From contig JADZFO010000006.1 of the NCBI GenBank assembly GCA_020849855.1, positions 1-64,000 on the forward strand: a stretch of 64,000 nucleotides of DNA, in the 5' to 3' direction. The position numbers and the translations under genes were made by a program. Positions 7,614 through 16,726 of this stretch are shown here, piece after piece. Every line of letters begins with the position of its first letter. Position 1 is the stretch's first letter. A model generated the notes under the pieces. That model was given only the letters and a program-made list of their open reading frames with translations, searched no databases and had not been told where the DNA came from. The stretch is from a bacterium. Its GTDB lineage: Bacteria > 4484-113 > JAFGCY01.

Positions 7614-9143
7614 TTAGCCGCCGTACTTGCCTTCCTCAACCCATCCCGGGGCCGCGCCGTGCTTCGCCCCGGCGGCGAGCATGACTTCGCTGACTTTCTG
7701 CAGCAGCTTCTTGTCCAGGCGCTCGGCGTTGTAGAGCAGCAGGTCCAGGGGCTGGCGGCCATAGGTGGCGCGGGCATTCGGGTCGGCGCCGGCGGCCAGC
7801 AGCAGGCGCATGCTGGCCAGGGCAGCGTGGATGTTGGCCTCGTGCAGGGGCGTGAAGTCTTCCTTGTTGCGCGCGTTCACATCCGCGCCGGCGCTGAGCA
7901 GGGCCTGCACCGCCGCGGCGTTCTCGAAGTGCGCGGCCAGATGCAGGGGCGTGTCGCCTTCTTCATCGCTGGCCGCCGGGCTGGCGCCGTGCTTGAGCAG
8001 CAGTCGGATGATGCGCGCTTCGGTCGTCTGGCTGAGCTCCCCCTCGGGCTCGGGCCAGCCTTTGCCTGCCGTCAGTGGCTCATAGCGCTGCTGGTTGCCG
8101 CACATGGCCGCGCAGTGCAGGGCAGTCTTGCCGTGGCCGTCGGGCGCGTTGGGCGACATGCCGCCCTCCAGCAGTGTGCGCGCCATGGTCAGGTCGCCCT
8201 CGATGGCGGCCAGGTGCAGCAGGCTGCGCTGCGGAGCGCCGTCGCGCTCGATCTCCCGCGCGCCGCGGGCCATGAGCAGCTCCACCATGCCGCGGCCGGC
8301 GTAGCGGTAAGCCAGCTCAGTCAGCGCCGGGGAGTCCGGGCCGGGCAGGCGGTTGGGGTCGACGCCGTTATCGAGCAGGGCCTCCAGGGCGCGGCGGCGG
8401 TCCTCCACCACGGCCAGCATGGCCGGGTTCAGGCCTTTGGCGTTGGGCAGGTAGGGATCGGCGCCGGCCTTCAGCAGCAGGTCGATGGCGGGCAGATGCT
8501 CAAGCTCGACCGCCATGTGCAGGGCCGTGTCCCCTGCCCCTTCCTCGCTGCGGGGCAGCTGGGCATCCAGCGCGGCCCCGGCCTTGAGCAGCATCTGCAG
8601 CGATGGGATGTTGCGCTGCTCCACCGCCAGCATCAGGGGCGAGCGGCCGCTGTCGGGCAGCAGGTTGGGGTCCGCGCCGCAGTCCAGCAGGTAGCGCGCG
8701 ACATCCCAGTGCTCCTTGAAGCAGGCATGGAAGAGCGGCGTGGCCCGGAAGCGCGTGCGGCTGTTGAGATCGGCGCCCCAGTTGACCATCAGCTTTGCCA
8801 GCTCAATGTCATCCGCCAGGGCGGCCAGGTGCAGGGCGGTATAGCGCATGTCGCGGTCGGCGCGTTTGCGTTTGGAGGGCAGGTTGAAGACTCGGTTGGG
8901 GTCGGCTCCGTTTTGCAGCGCCCGCTCGACACCCGGCAGGTCGTCGTCCATCAGGGCGGGGACGATGTTGCGGCGGCGCAGGTACCAGGTGAGCAGGATG
9001 CTGAGGCCGACGATCAGGATGATGATGCCGATGGTCAGCCAGTTGATGCGATCGAAGTCCTTGGAGTTCAGGCCAAAGAGCAGGCGCAGGGACGTGGAAA
9101 TGCCCACAAAGAGGAGTACCCGCACCCACCAGTGACGCAGCAT
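7614..9143 (-). CDS. Membrane-anchored ankyrin-repeat protein
   Basis: The 509-residue protein has two hydrophobic segments near the N-terminus (about residues 7-24 and 37-54), a basic cluster (YLRRRN), and then a long solenoid of about a dozen ankyrin repeats to the C-terminus. Repeat consensus pieces are easy to see (RYTALHLAALADDIELAKLM, GDTALHMAVELEHLPAIDLL, GKTALHCAAM, GDTPLHLAAHFENAAAVQAL, DFTPLHEAN). Ankyrin arrays bind proteins, and the basic residues after the second helix suggest that the array is cytoplasmic. It lies 69 bases downstream of atpC in the same direction. A TAGACT box ends 9 bases before the ATG, so a separate near-leaderless promoter is possible. The partner is unknown. 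Confidence 0.9.
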   Translation of the reverse strand: MLRHWWVRVLLFVGISTSLRLLFGLNSKDFDRINWLTIGIIILIVGLSILLTWYLRRRNIVPALMDDDLPGVERALQNGADPNRVFNLPSKRKRADRDMRYTALHLAALADDIELAKLMVNWGADLNSRTRFRATPLFHACFKEHWDVARYLLDCGADPNLLPDSGRSPLMLAVEQRNIPSLQMLLKAGAALDAQLPRSEEGAGDTALHMAVELEHLPAIDLLLKAGADPYLPNAKGLNPAMLAVVEDRRRALEALLDNGVDPNRLPGPDSPALTELAYRYAGRGMVELLMARGAREIERDGAPQRSLLHLAAIEGDLTMARTLLEGGMSPNAPDGHGKTALHCAAMCGNQQRYEPLTAGKGWPEPEGELSQTTEARIIRLLLKHGASPAASDEEGDTPLHLAAHFENAAAVQALLSAGADVNARNKEDFTPLHEANIHAALASMRLLLAAGADPNARATYGRQPLDLLLYNAERLDKKLLQKVSEVMLAAGAKHGAAPGWVEEGKYGG

Positions 9144-9212
9144 CAGAGCCTTAGTCTAGCAAATCCGGCGGTGTGCAGCGCAATGGTCTTTTGGGGCAGC
9201 CGGAGCTGCGGC

Positions 9213-9647
9213 TTAAACCATGCTGGTGGGACGGCTGCGGGCCAGCTCAGCCGCGCGGCGGCGGTTGGCGGCCTTGCGCAGGGCGACCTGGGCGCGCTCG
9301 ATATCGATGTTCGCGAACTTGCCGGACAGGCGCTCGCGGGCGCGGGTCTCGGACTCGCTGGCGCGGATGGTGTCGATGGAGCCGCCCATCTCGGCCGCCT
9401 CGGCCAGGATGGTGACGCCCTCGCGGCTGACTTCGACGAAGCCGCCGGAGACGGCGATGACATCCACCACGACTTCGCCGGGGGTCTTGATCGAGAGGGT
9501 GCCGATACCCATGCCGGCCACCAGCGGCGCGTGGCCCTGCCAGACGCCGAAGTAGCCGTCAAGGCCGGGGACGATCACGCTGACCGCCCGCCCGCTCCAG
9601 ACCTCCCCGTCGGGGGTCACCACTTTTACTGCGAAGTCGCTTGCCAT
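9213..9647 (-). CDS. atpC: F-type ATP synthase epsilon subunit
   Basis: Epsilon couples the c-ring rotor to gamma in the F1 central stalk and can inhibit ATP hydrolysis. The 144-residue protein has the N-terminal beta-sandwich (VKVVTPDGEVWSG, GYFGVWQGHAPLVAGMGIGTL, VIAVSGGFVEVSREGVTILA) followed by the C-terminal helical hairpin (ETRARERLSGKF, RAQVALRKAANRRRAAEL). Its length is normal. It is separated from atpD by about 160 bases filled with palindromic repeats, which may lower or uncouple its expression from the rest of the operon. Confidence 0.95.
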   Translation of the reverse strand: MASDFAVKVVTPDGEVWSGRAVSVIVPGLDGYFGVWQGHAPLVAGMGIGTLSIKTPGEVVVDVIAVSGGFVEVSREGVTILAEAAEMGGSIDTIRASESETRARERLSGKFANIDIERAQVALRKAANRRRAAELARSRPTSMV

Positions 9648-9660
9648 GCTTATTCCGTAG

Positions 9661-9806
9661 GGCCCGCAGAAATGCGGGCCGTCTTCCCTGACATCCCGGG
9701 CCGCATTTCTGCGGCCCCTACAAATCCGGGCGGGGACAAGCCCACGCCCCTACAAGATGCGGACTGAAGTCCGCGCTCCAGCGGGCCGAGACAAGCTCGG
9801 CCCCTA
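9661..9806. repeat. Array of intergenic palindromic repeats between atpD and atpC
   Basis: Five GC-rich inverted repeats are packed into about 145 bases: GGCCCGCA/TGCGGGCC, GGGCCGCA/TGCGGCCC, GGGCG/CGCCC, GCGGACT/AGTCCGC and GGGCCGAG/CTCGGCCC. Three of them are followed directly by CCTACAA, the same trailer as in the cluster at 2956-3156. The arms differ between units while the frame (palindrome plus CCTACAA) is kept. The array lies within the atp operon and could act as an mRNA processing or attenuation site. Confidence 0.85.
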
Positions 9807-9809
9807 CAA

Positions 9810-11243
<1,434 letters not shown>

Positions 11244-11296
11244 CTAACTGGGTTCTGCGGATTTCACCGCGCTGGGGCCTGTCCCGCCCCGGGGCT

Positions 11297-12154
11297 TTAT
11301 TTCTGCTTGGGTTTCTGCGACGCCTGGGCCGCGGCCGCGTCGCGGGCCTTGATCAGGGCCTTGTAATCAGCATCCGTGAGGCCGAAGGAGTTGTCCAGGA
11401 TGATGGCGATCAGGCCGCCGTACTGGTCCTTCATTTCCTTGCTCAGCAGGATCTTGATCATCCAGGGCGTGTCGCCCGTGAAGGTGCTGAAGGTGTAAAG
11501 GTAGGCGCCCTTGGCATTGGGCATACCCTTGGGCGGTGCAACTTCGTAGTGGATCGGCACGAAGTACTGCACCGGGCGGCCGGCGCGGACCGTGCGCTTG
11601 CCGGTCTTCTCATCGATGTCAAAGCCGTAGGGCTTGGCCTCGATGTCCGAGCGCTGGGTGATCATCTTGTTGCCCGACTTGATGTTCAGGCTCATCTGGG
11701 TGTTAAGGAAGTTCCAGAAGCGCTTGGCACGCTCTTCCTTGCGCGCGTCCTCGCTGGTGCCCGCCGCCATGTCGCGGGTCAGGCCGCCGTCGAAGATGTC
11801 CACCTCGAAGATCATGTCCTTGGGATCATTGGGCTTCTCGGTGGGGTTGGTGGCCGTCAGGACGTAGATCGGCAGGCCTTCCTTGACCTTGTTGGTCTTG
11901 GGGTCGCGGCCCTGCTCCTCGAGATTCCAGTTCTTGGGCAGCACGAAGTGGGCATGGATGCCGAACTTGTCGATCTTGTAGGTGGAAATCTCGTTGGTGA
12001 GCTGCTCGAGGGTCATGATGACCGAGCCCACCGCCCCCGGCGGGGTGTCGTTGTTGCCGGTCTTCTTGGCGTTGCCCTGGGCCAGCGCGGGCGCGAGCAG
12101 GAGCAGCGCCGCCAGGGGCGCCGCCAACAGGCCGCTGTAGTTCACCTTAAACAT
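11297..12154 (-). CDS. Secreted protein of unknown function inside the atp operon
   Basis: The 285-residue protein has a clear signal peptide (MFKVNYSGLLAAPLAALLLLAPALA, cleavage about residue 25). A soluble alpha/beta-looking domain follows (YKIDKFGIHAHFVLPKNW, DMIFEVDIFDGGLTRDM, RPVQYFVPIHYEVAPPKG), ending in an Ala/Lys/Gln-rich tail. It should be periplasmic. It lies between atpG and atpD, with 47 bases upstream and 65 bases downstream. Those spacings make co-transcription likely, although F1 genes are normally contiguous there. No cofactor motif, cysteine pair or known family is visible. A role in ATP synthase function is not implied by the sequence itself. The closest guess from the pattern is a small ligand- or lipid-binding periplasmic domain. 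Confidence 0.75.
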   Translation of the reverse strand: MFKVNYSGLLAAPLAALLLLAPALAQGNAKKTGNNDTPPGAVGSVIMTLEQLTNEISTYKIDKFGIHAHFVLPKNWNLEEQGRDPKTNKVKEGLPIYVLTATNPTEKPNDPKDMIFEVDIFDGGLTRDMAAGTSEDARKEERAKRFWNFLNTQMSLNIKSGNKMITQRSDIEAKPYGFDIDEKTGKRTVRAGRPVQYFVPIHYEVAPPKGMPNAKGAYLYTFSTFTGDTPWMIKILLSKEMKDQYGGLIAIILDNSFGLTDADYKALIKARDAAAAQASQKPKQK

Positions 12155-12201
12155 CTCAAAAACCCCCTTGTCTCAACCCCCAACCGAAGACAATACGACG
12201 C

Positions 12202-13092
12202 TTAACCCTTAAGCGCCTCGGCACCGCCGACGATATCAAGCAGCTCCAGGGTAATGCCGGCCTGGCGGGCCTTGTTGTACTGGAGCGTCAGGTCCACGAT
12301 CATGTCGCCCGCGGCCTTGGTGGCGTTTTCCATGGCCACCATGCGCGAACCGTTTTCCGAAGTGAAGTTCTCCAGGGCCGCCTGGAAAAGCACGGTCTGG
12401 AAATAGCGCGGGAGCAGCACCTCCAGCAGGGCCTCGGGGCTCGGCTCCAGGGAGACGTCCTCGCGGAAGCCGCTGCTGCTGGCCTCAGCCTGGGGCGGCG
12501 CCTCGATGGGCAGCAGGCGCACCACGCTGGGGATGTTCTTGACGACATTCACGAAGCGCGAGTAGATCAGGTAAACCTCGCTGACCTGCTGGCCCATATA
12601 GGCGCTGGTCAGCAGGTTCACGAGCGGCTTCATGTCGGCAAAGCTGCTCTTATGGGTGTAGCTTGCGATGTAATCGCCGCTGGCGAGGCCGCGGCTCTTG
12701 AAGTACTGGTAGCCCTTGCGGCCCACCAGCACCAGCTCGACCTGGCGCCCGGCCTGGGTCTGCTGGCGGATGAATTCCTCGGCCTTGCGGACCAGGTTCG
12801 TGTTGAAACTGCCGCAGAGGCCCTTGTCGGAGGTGAAGAGCACCGCCAGGACCTTCGGCACATCCGGGGCGATATGCCGCAGGAAGGGATGCTCGAAGCT
12901 GCCGCCGGAAGTGACATCGCCCAGGCGCTGCATGACGCGGCGCAGGGTGTCGCTGTAGGGACGGCTGGCCTGGGTGCGGCCCTCACTTTTGCGCAGACGG
13001 GCGGCGGCCACCATCTTCATGGCCTTGGTGATCTGCTGCGTATTCTTGACGGACTTTATCCGCCGACGGATCTCCTTGCCGCCCTTAGCCAC
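12202..13092 (-). CDS. atpG: F-type ATP synthase gamma subunit
   Basis: Gamma is the rotating central shaft of F1. The 296-residue protein has the conserved N-terminal helix (GKEIRRRIKSVKNTQQITKAM KMVAA, residues 4-28), the LFTSDKGLCGSFN core and the C-terminal helix beginning NFTSENGSRMVAMENATKAA. The length is normal. Its start overlaps the end of the preceding unknown gene (13085-13645) by 8 bases, which points to translational coupling. Confidence 0.97.
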   Translation of the reverse strand: MAKGGKEIRRRIKSVKNTQQITKAMKMVAAARLRKSEGRTQASRPYSDTLRRVMQRLGDVTSGGSFEHPFLRHIAPDVPKVLAVLFTSDKGLCGSFNTNLVRKAEEFIRQQTQAGRQVELVLVGRKGYQYFKSRGLASGDYIASYTHKSSFADMKPLVNLLTSAYMGQQVSEVYLIYSRFVNVVKNIPSVVRLLPIEAPPQAEASSSGFREDVSLEPSPEALLEVLLPRYFQTVLFQAALENFTSENGSRMVAMENATKAAGDMIVDLTLQYNKARQAGITLELLDIVGGAEALKG

Positions 13093-13645
13093 GCTTCTTC
13101 TCCTTGCTTGCCTTGCCGTTCTTTGAGCTTGCGCCAGAGCCGGCTTTTGCTTCTGTCGTGCCCTTTCCGCCGCTCCGCGGCTTGCCCGCGGAACCCGGCA
13201 TTGCGGGCCCTGTCACCGGGACTTTGATCCGGCCGGCGTCGCCGGGCGTTTCGATATGCCCCGCGGTGCTGGCCTTTCCCATCTCAACCAGGTGCCTGCG
13301 GAAACCGATCTCGGTCTCGTCCACCCCCGGCCGGTAGTTCATCCGGTCCGGGAACTGCAGGATGGTCTGGATATAGCCCCACTGGATCAGCACCACCGCC
13401 CGGTGGCAGACCTCAACCCGCGCTTCGGGCGGGATGTAGCCCCCCAGGTCGTCATAGACCGGGATGGTGCAGTAACTCGGGTTTTCAATCCACAAACCAA
13501 AGCTGTCCAGCCCCAGCACCATGGCGACAAAGCGTTCGCTCTCGATGCCCTGGATGGACAGCAGTTCGTAGGCCTCGCGATGCAGATGGATCAGCACTTT
13601 CGTGCCGAGCACCGTCTCCATCGTTATGGCCTGACGCTCAGCCAT
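13085..13645 (-). CDS. Unknown 186-residue protein between atpA and atpG
   Basis: The first 120 residues look folded: METVLGTKVLIHLHREAYEL, FVAMVLGLDSFGLWIENPSY, YIPPEARVEVCHRAVVLIQW. The last 60 are low-complexity Gly, Ser, Lys and Ala ending in KEKKRG. There is no signal peptide or membrane segment. A beta-rich small domain, perhaps Sm-like or PilZ-like in pattern, fits the alternation, but I cannot name a family. It follows atpA by 3 bases and overlaps atpG by 8 bases, so it is certainly part of the operon. ATP synthase assembly, regulation or a chance insertion are all possible. ATG at 13645 and ATG at 13621 are both possible starts. Confidence 0.75.
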   Translation of the reverse strand: MAERQAITMETVLGTKVLIHLHREAYELLSIQGIESERFVAMVLGLDSFGLWIENPSYCTIPVYDDLGGYIPPEARVEVCHRAVVLIQWGYIQTILQFPDRMNYRPGVDETEIGFRRHLVEMGKASTAGHIETPGDAGRIKVPVTGPAMPGSAGKPRSGGKGTTEAKAGSGASSKNGKASKEKKRG

Positions 13646-13648
13646 GGC

Positions 13649-15307
13649 CTAGTGTTCGCCCCCGGCCCCCGAGCCAAGCTGGGCCGTGAACTCCGCGAAG
13701 GCCGCCTTGAGCTTGTCGTCGATGCCCTCAAGCGAGGCCTTGGCCCGCAGCTCCAGCACCAGGTCGCCATACTTTTCCTTCAGCCAGGCGATCAGCCTGT
13801 CGGCGATGGCACGGGTCTCGCGGGCCGGGTGCTTGTCATAAACACCCTGCGAACCGGCGAAAATCGCCAGCACCTGCTCCTCGACCGGCACCGGCTGGTA
13901 CTGGCCCTGCTTGAGCAGCTCGACCATGCGCTCACCGCGGGTGAGCTGGGCCTGGGTGGCGGCGTCGAGGTCCGAACCGAACTGGGCGAAGGCCGCCAGC
14001 TCGCGGTACTGGGCGAGGTCCAGCTTGAGCGAACCCGCAACCTTCTTCATCGCCTTGGTCTGGGCGTTACCGCCGACTCGGGAGACGGAGATACCGACGT
14101 TGATCGCCGGACGCACGCCCTGATAGAACAGGTCGCTTTCCAGGAAGATCTGGCCGTCGGTGATTGAGATCACGTTCGTCGGGATGTAGGCCGACACGTC
14201 GCCCGCCTGGGTCTCGATCACCGGCAGGGCCGTGATCGAACCGCCGCGCTTCACCGGCAGGTGCGTGATGCTCTCGCCGGTGTGCGGGGACTTGTGGAAG
14301 GCCTCCTGGTCTTCATACTTGTGGCCGGGCATCAGCGGGATCATCTGCCCGGTCTTGGGATCGATCTTGTAGTCCGCCAGCTTGACCGCGCGCTCCAGCA
14401 GACGGCTGTGAGCGTAGAAGATGTCGCCCGGGTAGGCTTCGCGGCCCGGCGGACGGCGCAGGAGCAGGGACAGGGTACGGTAGGCGGCCGCCTGCTTGGA
14501 CAGGTCATCGTAGGCGATGAGCACGTCGAAGCCCTTGTACATGAAGTACTCGGCGATGGCGGAGCCGGCGTAGGGGGCGATGTACTGCAGCGGCGCGGGG
14601 TCCGAGGCGGTCGCGGAGACCACCACGGTGTAATCCATGGCGCCGTACTCCTCAAGCTTGGTGATCGTGCGGGCCACGGTGGATTCCTTCTGGCCCACGG
14701 CGACGTAGATGCAGAAGACCGGGGTCTCGGTCTGGTGCGTGTACTTCTGGTTGATGATCGTGTCGATGATGACGGCGGTCTTGCCCGTCGAACGGTCACC
14801 GATGATCAGCTCACGCTGGCCGCGGCCGATCGGGATCATCGAGTCGATCGCCTTGAGGCCGGTCTGCAGGGGCTGCTTCACCGGCTGGCGGTAGACCACG
14901 CCGTCGGCCTTGCGCTCCAGCGGGCGGCCCTCCGAGACCACGATGGGGCCCTTGCCGTCAAGCGGCTCGCCCAGCGGGTTGATGACGCGGCCCAGCTGCG
15001 CCTCGCCGCACGGGATCTGCAGAACCTTCCCGGTGCGCTTGACGTAGTCGCCTTCCTTCACCTTGGTCGCATCACCCAGCAGCACGACGCCGACTGAGTC
15101 CGCTTCGAGGTTCAGGGCCATGCCCGTCACCCCGCCGGGGAACTCCAGCATCTCCGCCGCCAGGCAGTTGCTCAGGCCGAAGACGCGGGCGATACCGTCG
15201 CCCACCTGGATCACGGTGCCGCGGTCCTCAAGCTTGAGCTCGGCGTCGTAAGACGCGATCTCCTGCTTGAGCAGCGCGGTGATTTCCTCTGGTCGAATTG
15301 CCGACAT
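13649..15307 (-). CDS. atpA: F-type ATP synthase alpha subunit
   Basis: This is the non-catalytic nucleotide-binding subunit of F1. The 552-residue protein begins with the usual [15 protein letters not shown] helix. It has the P-loop segment [17 protein letters not shown] and the downstream signatures [38 protein letters not shown] and GIRP-like [17 protein letters not shown]. The P-loop reads GDRSTGKT, whereas alpha subunits usually have Gln at the Ser position (E. coli Gln172). The C-terminus is about 40 residues longer than in E. coli. It is separated from atpH by 95 bases and followed by the unknown gene at 13645 after 3 bases. Confidence 0.98.
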   Translation of the reverse strand: MSAIRPEEITALLKQEIASYDAELKLEDRGTVIQVGDGIARVFGLSNCLAAEMLEFPGGVTGMALNLEADSVGVVLLGDATKVKEGDYVKRTGKVLQIPCGEAQLGRVINPLGEPLDGKGPIVVSEGRPLERKADGVVYRQPVKQPLQTGLKAIDSMIPIGRGQRELIIGDRSTGKTAVIIDTIINQKYTHQTETPVFCIYVAVGQKESTVARTITKLEEYGAMDYTVVVSATASDPAPLQYIAPYAGSAIAEYFMYKGFDVLIAYDDLSKQAAAYRTLSLLLRRPPGREAYPGDIFYAHSRLLERAVKLADYKIDPKTGQMIPLMPGHKYEDQEAFHKSPHTGESITHLPVKRGGSITALPVIETQAGDVSAYIPTNVISITDGQIFLESDLFYQGVRPAINVGISVSRVGGNAQTKAMKKVAGSLKLDLAQYRELAAFAQFGSDLDAATQAQLTRGERMVELLKQGQYQPVPVEEQVLAIFAGSQGVYDKHPARETRAIADRLIAWLKEKYGDLVLELRAKASLEGIDDKLKAAFAEFTAQLGSGAGGEH

Positions 15308-15402
15308 AACAATGCCTCACCATTTGTTCGGACGCCTGTGGCGGCCCGAACTTGCCACTGCAAATACCACTGCGGCCATGGCCGCAGCCCGCTTCAGTCC
15401 TC

Positions 15403-15954
15403 TCAGCCCTGGCGCACGGCGCGGTCCAGCCGGCTGCGCAGGGCAGTCATGCGGCTGGACAGAGTGCCGTCAAGCACCAGGTTGCGGCCCAGACGCACCA
15501 GCACACCACCGAGCAGCGCAGGATCAATCACTGTGTTGATCCTGAGCTGGCCGTAGGCGCTGAAGCGCTTGAGCTGCTGCTCAATGGCCTGGCGCTGCTC
15601 ATCGCTGAGCGGGACCGCGCTGACGATCGTGGCCTCCTCGACGCCGCGGCTCTGGTCCGTCAGCACGTCGAAGTGTTCCATGATCTGGGGCAGCTCGCCG
15701 ATCCGCTTCTTGTCCACCAGCAATTGCAGCAGGTTCACCAGCAGAGGGTCAAGGCGGCCGCCGAACTGCTTGCGCAGGGCGTCCTTCTTGCGCTCCACCG
15801 GGATCTGCGGGCTGGTCAGGAAATCGCGGACCTGGCGATCATCAAACAGGCGCGCCACCACCTTGGCCTCGGCGTCGATCTTCTCGACCCGGCCGGCCTC
15901 CTGGGCTGCGGCAAAGAGCGCCACCGCATAGCGCTTGGCTACCGTCGACAGCAT
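15403..15954 (-). CDS. atpH: F-type ATP synthase delta subunit
   Basis: Delta (OSCP) sits on top of F1 and joins it to the b-subunit peripheral stalk. The 183-residue protein has the N-terminal six-helix domain (STVAKRYAVALFAAAQEAGR, FLTSPQIPVERKKDALRKQF, NLLQLLVDKKRIGELPQIM). It also has the diagnostic C-terminal strand INTVIDPALLGGVLVRLGRN followed by the DGTLSSRMTALRSRL helix. Length is normal. It begins one base after the atpF stop, so the two are translationally coupled. Confidence 0.95.
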   Translation of the reverse strand: MLSTVAKRYAVALFAAAQEAGRVEKIDAEAKVVARLFDDRQVRDFLTSPQIPVERKKDALRKQFGGRLDPLLVNLLQLLVDKKRIGELPQIMEHFDVLTDQSRGVEEATIVSAVPLSDEQRQAIEQQLKRFSAYGQLRINTVIDPALLGGVLVRLGRNLVLDGTLSSRMTALRSRLDRAVRQG

Positions 15955-15955
15955 G

Positions 15956-16456
15956 CTAGTTCAGCCTCTTCAGGTCGTCGATGAAGCCTGCCACCAGCTT
16001 GTCGTGCTGGCCGCGGTCCAGTCCGTCCTTCAGCACGCGGTTGGAGATATCAAAGCTGAGGCTGACGGCTGCTTCACGCAGCTCGGCCACGGCCTTCTCC
16101 TTTTCGCGCTGAATGTCTTCCTGGGTCTTGGCCAGCAGCTTTTCACGCTGCTGTTCGGCTTCAATGCGAATCTGCTCGGCCATCTGCTTGCCGCGGTCGA
16201 GGGACTCCTGCAGCTTGGACTGCGCCTCAGCCTGGATCTGCGCCAGATGGGCCTCGTAATCGGCCTTCATCCGCGCCACATCCTGGCGGGCCTCATCCAC
16301 TTCGCGGAACGCCTGCTCGATACTGTCCCGGCGCTCGTCGACCACGTTCAGCACAGCGCCGAAGAGGGTCTTCTTCAGCACCAGCCACAGAACGATGAAG
16401 CCGATCGCGCTGGAGATCAGCAGCGGGAAGTTGATTAGCTTGAGAATTTCGCCCAA
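15956..16456 (-). CDS. atpF: F-type ATP synthase b subunit
   Basis: This is the peripheral-stalk subunit. The 166-residue protein has one N-terminal membrane helix (about residues 8-28, INFPLLISSAIGFIVLWLVL) followed by a long charged coiled coil to the C-terminus (VDERRDSIEQAFREVDEA, LDRGKQMAEQIRIEAEQQRE). There is only one b-type gene in the operon, so the stalk is probably a b2 homodimer. It lies 10 bases after atpE and 1 base before atpH. Confidence 0.95.
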   Translation of the reverse strand: MGEILKLINFPLLISSAIGFIVLWLVLKKTLFGAVLNVVDERRDSIEQAFREVDEARQDVARMKADYEAHLAQIQAEAQSKLQESLDRGKQMAEQIRIEAEQQREKLLAKTQEDIQREKEKAVAELREAAVSLSFDISNRVLKDGLDRGQHDKLVAGFIDDLKRLN

Positions 16457-16466
16457 GGTTTCCTTC

Positions 16467-16700
16467 CTAGCCGATCTTGCCCATCAGGACAAAGGCAAGC
16501 ACCAGGGCATAGATCGCCAGGGCCTCGATGAAGGCCGCGCCGATCAGCATGGCGGTCTGGATCTTGCCGATCGCCTCCGGCTGGCGGCCCATGGCCTCCA
16601 TGGCGCCGTTGACGGCGTTGCCAATGCCAAGACCGGCACCAAAGGCAGCCAGACCCAGACCGATAGGCAAGGCCAGACCCAGTGCAGCTCCTGCTTCCAT
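16467..16700 (-). CDS. atpE: F-type ATP synthase c subunit
   Basis: The c subunit forms the membrane rotor ring. The 77-residue hairpin starts at ATG 16700 behind AAGAGGAG; the longer frame upstream is not used. Helix 1 carries the glycine-rich GLGLAAFGAGLGIGNAVNGA, the loop is GRQPEAIGK, and helix 2 (AAFIEALAIYALVLAF) contains the ion-binding Glu59. Glu59 is followed by Ala-Leu-Ala rather than the Ser/Thr pattern of Na-binding rings, and helix 1 lacks the Na-type Gln, so the ring should be proton-specific. That is inference from known c-ring signatures. Confidence 0.96.
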   Translation of the reverse strand: MEAGAALGLALPIGLGLAAFGAGLGIGNAVNGAMEAMGRQPEAIGKIQTAMLIGAAFIEALAIYALVLAFVLMGKIG

Positions 16701-16726
16701 AACACTACTCCTCTTAATACAGTTGT

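Noticed and set aside
7476-9767. 763-codon plus frame across the ankyrin and atpC genes
   Set aside because: It runs antisense to two clear genes and has Ala/Gln/Gly-rich shadow composition.
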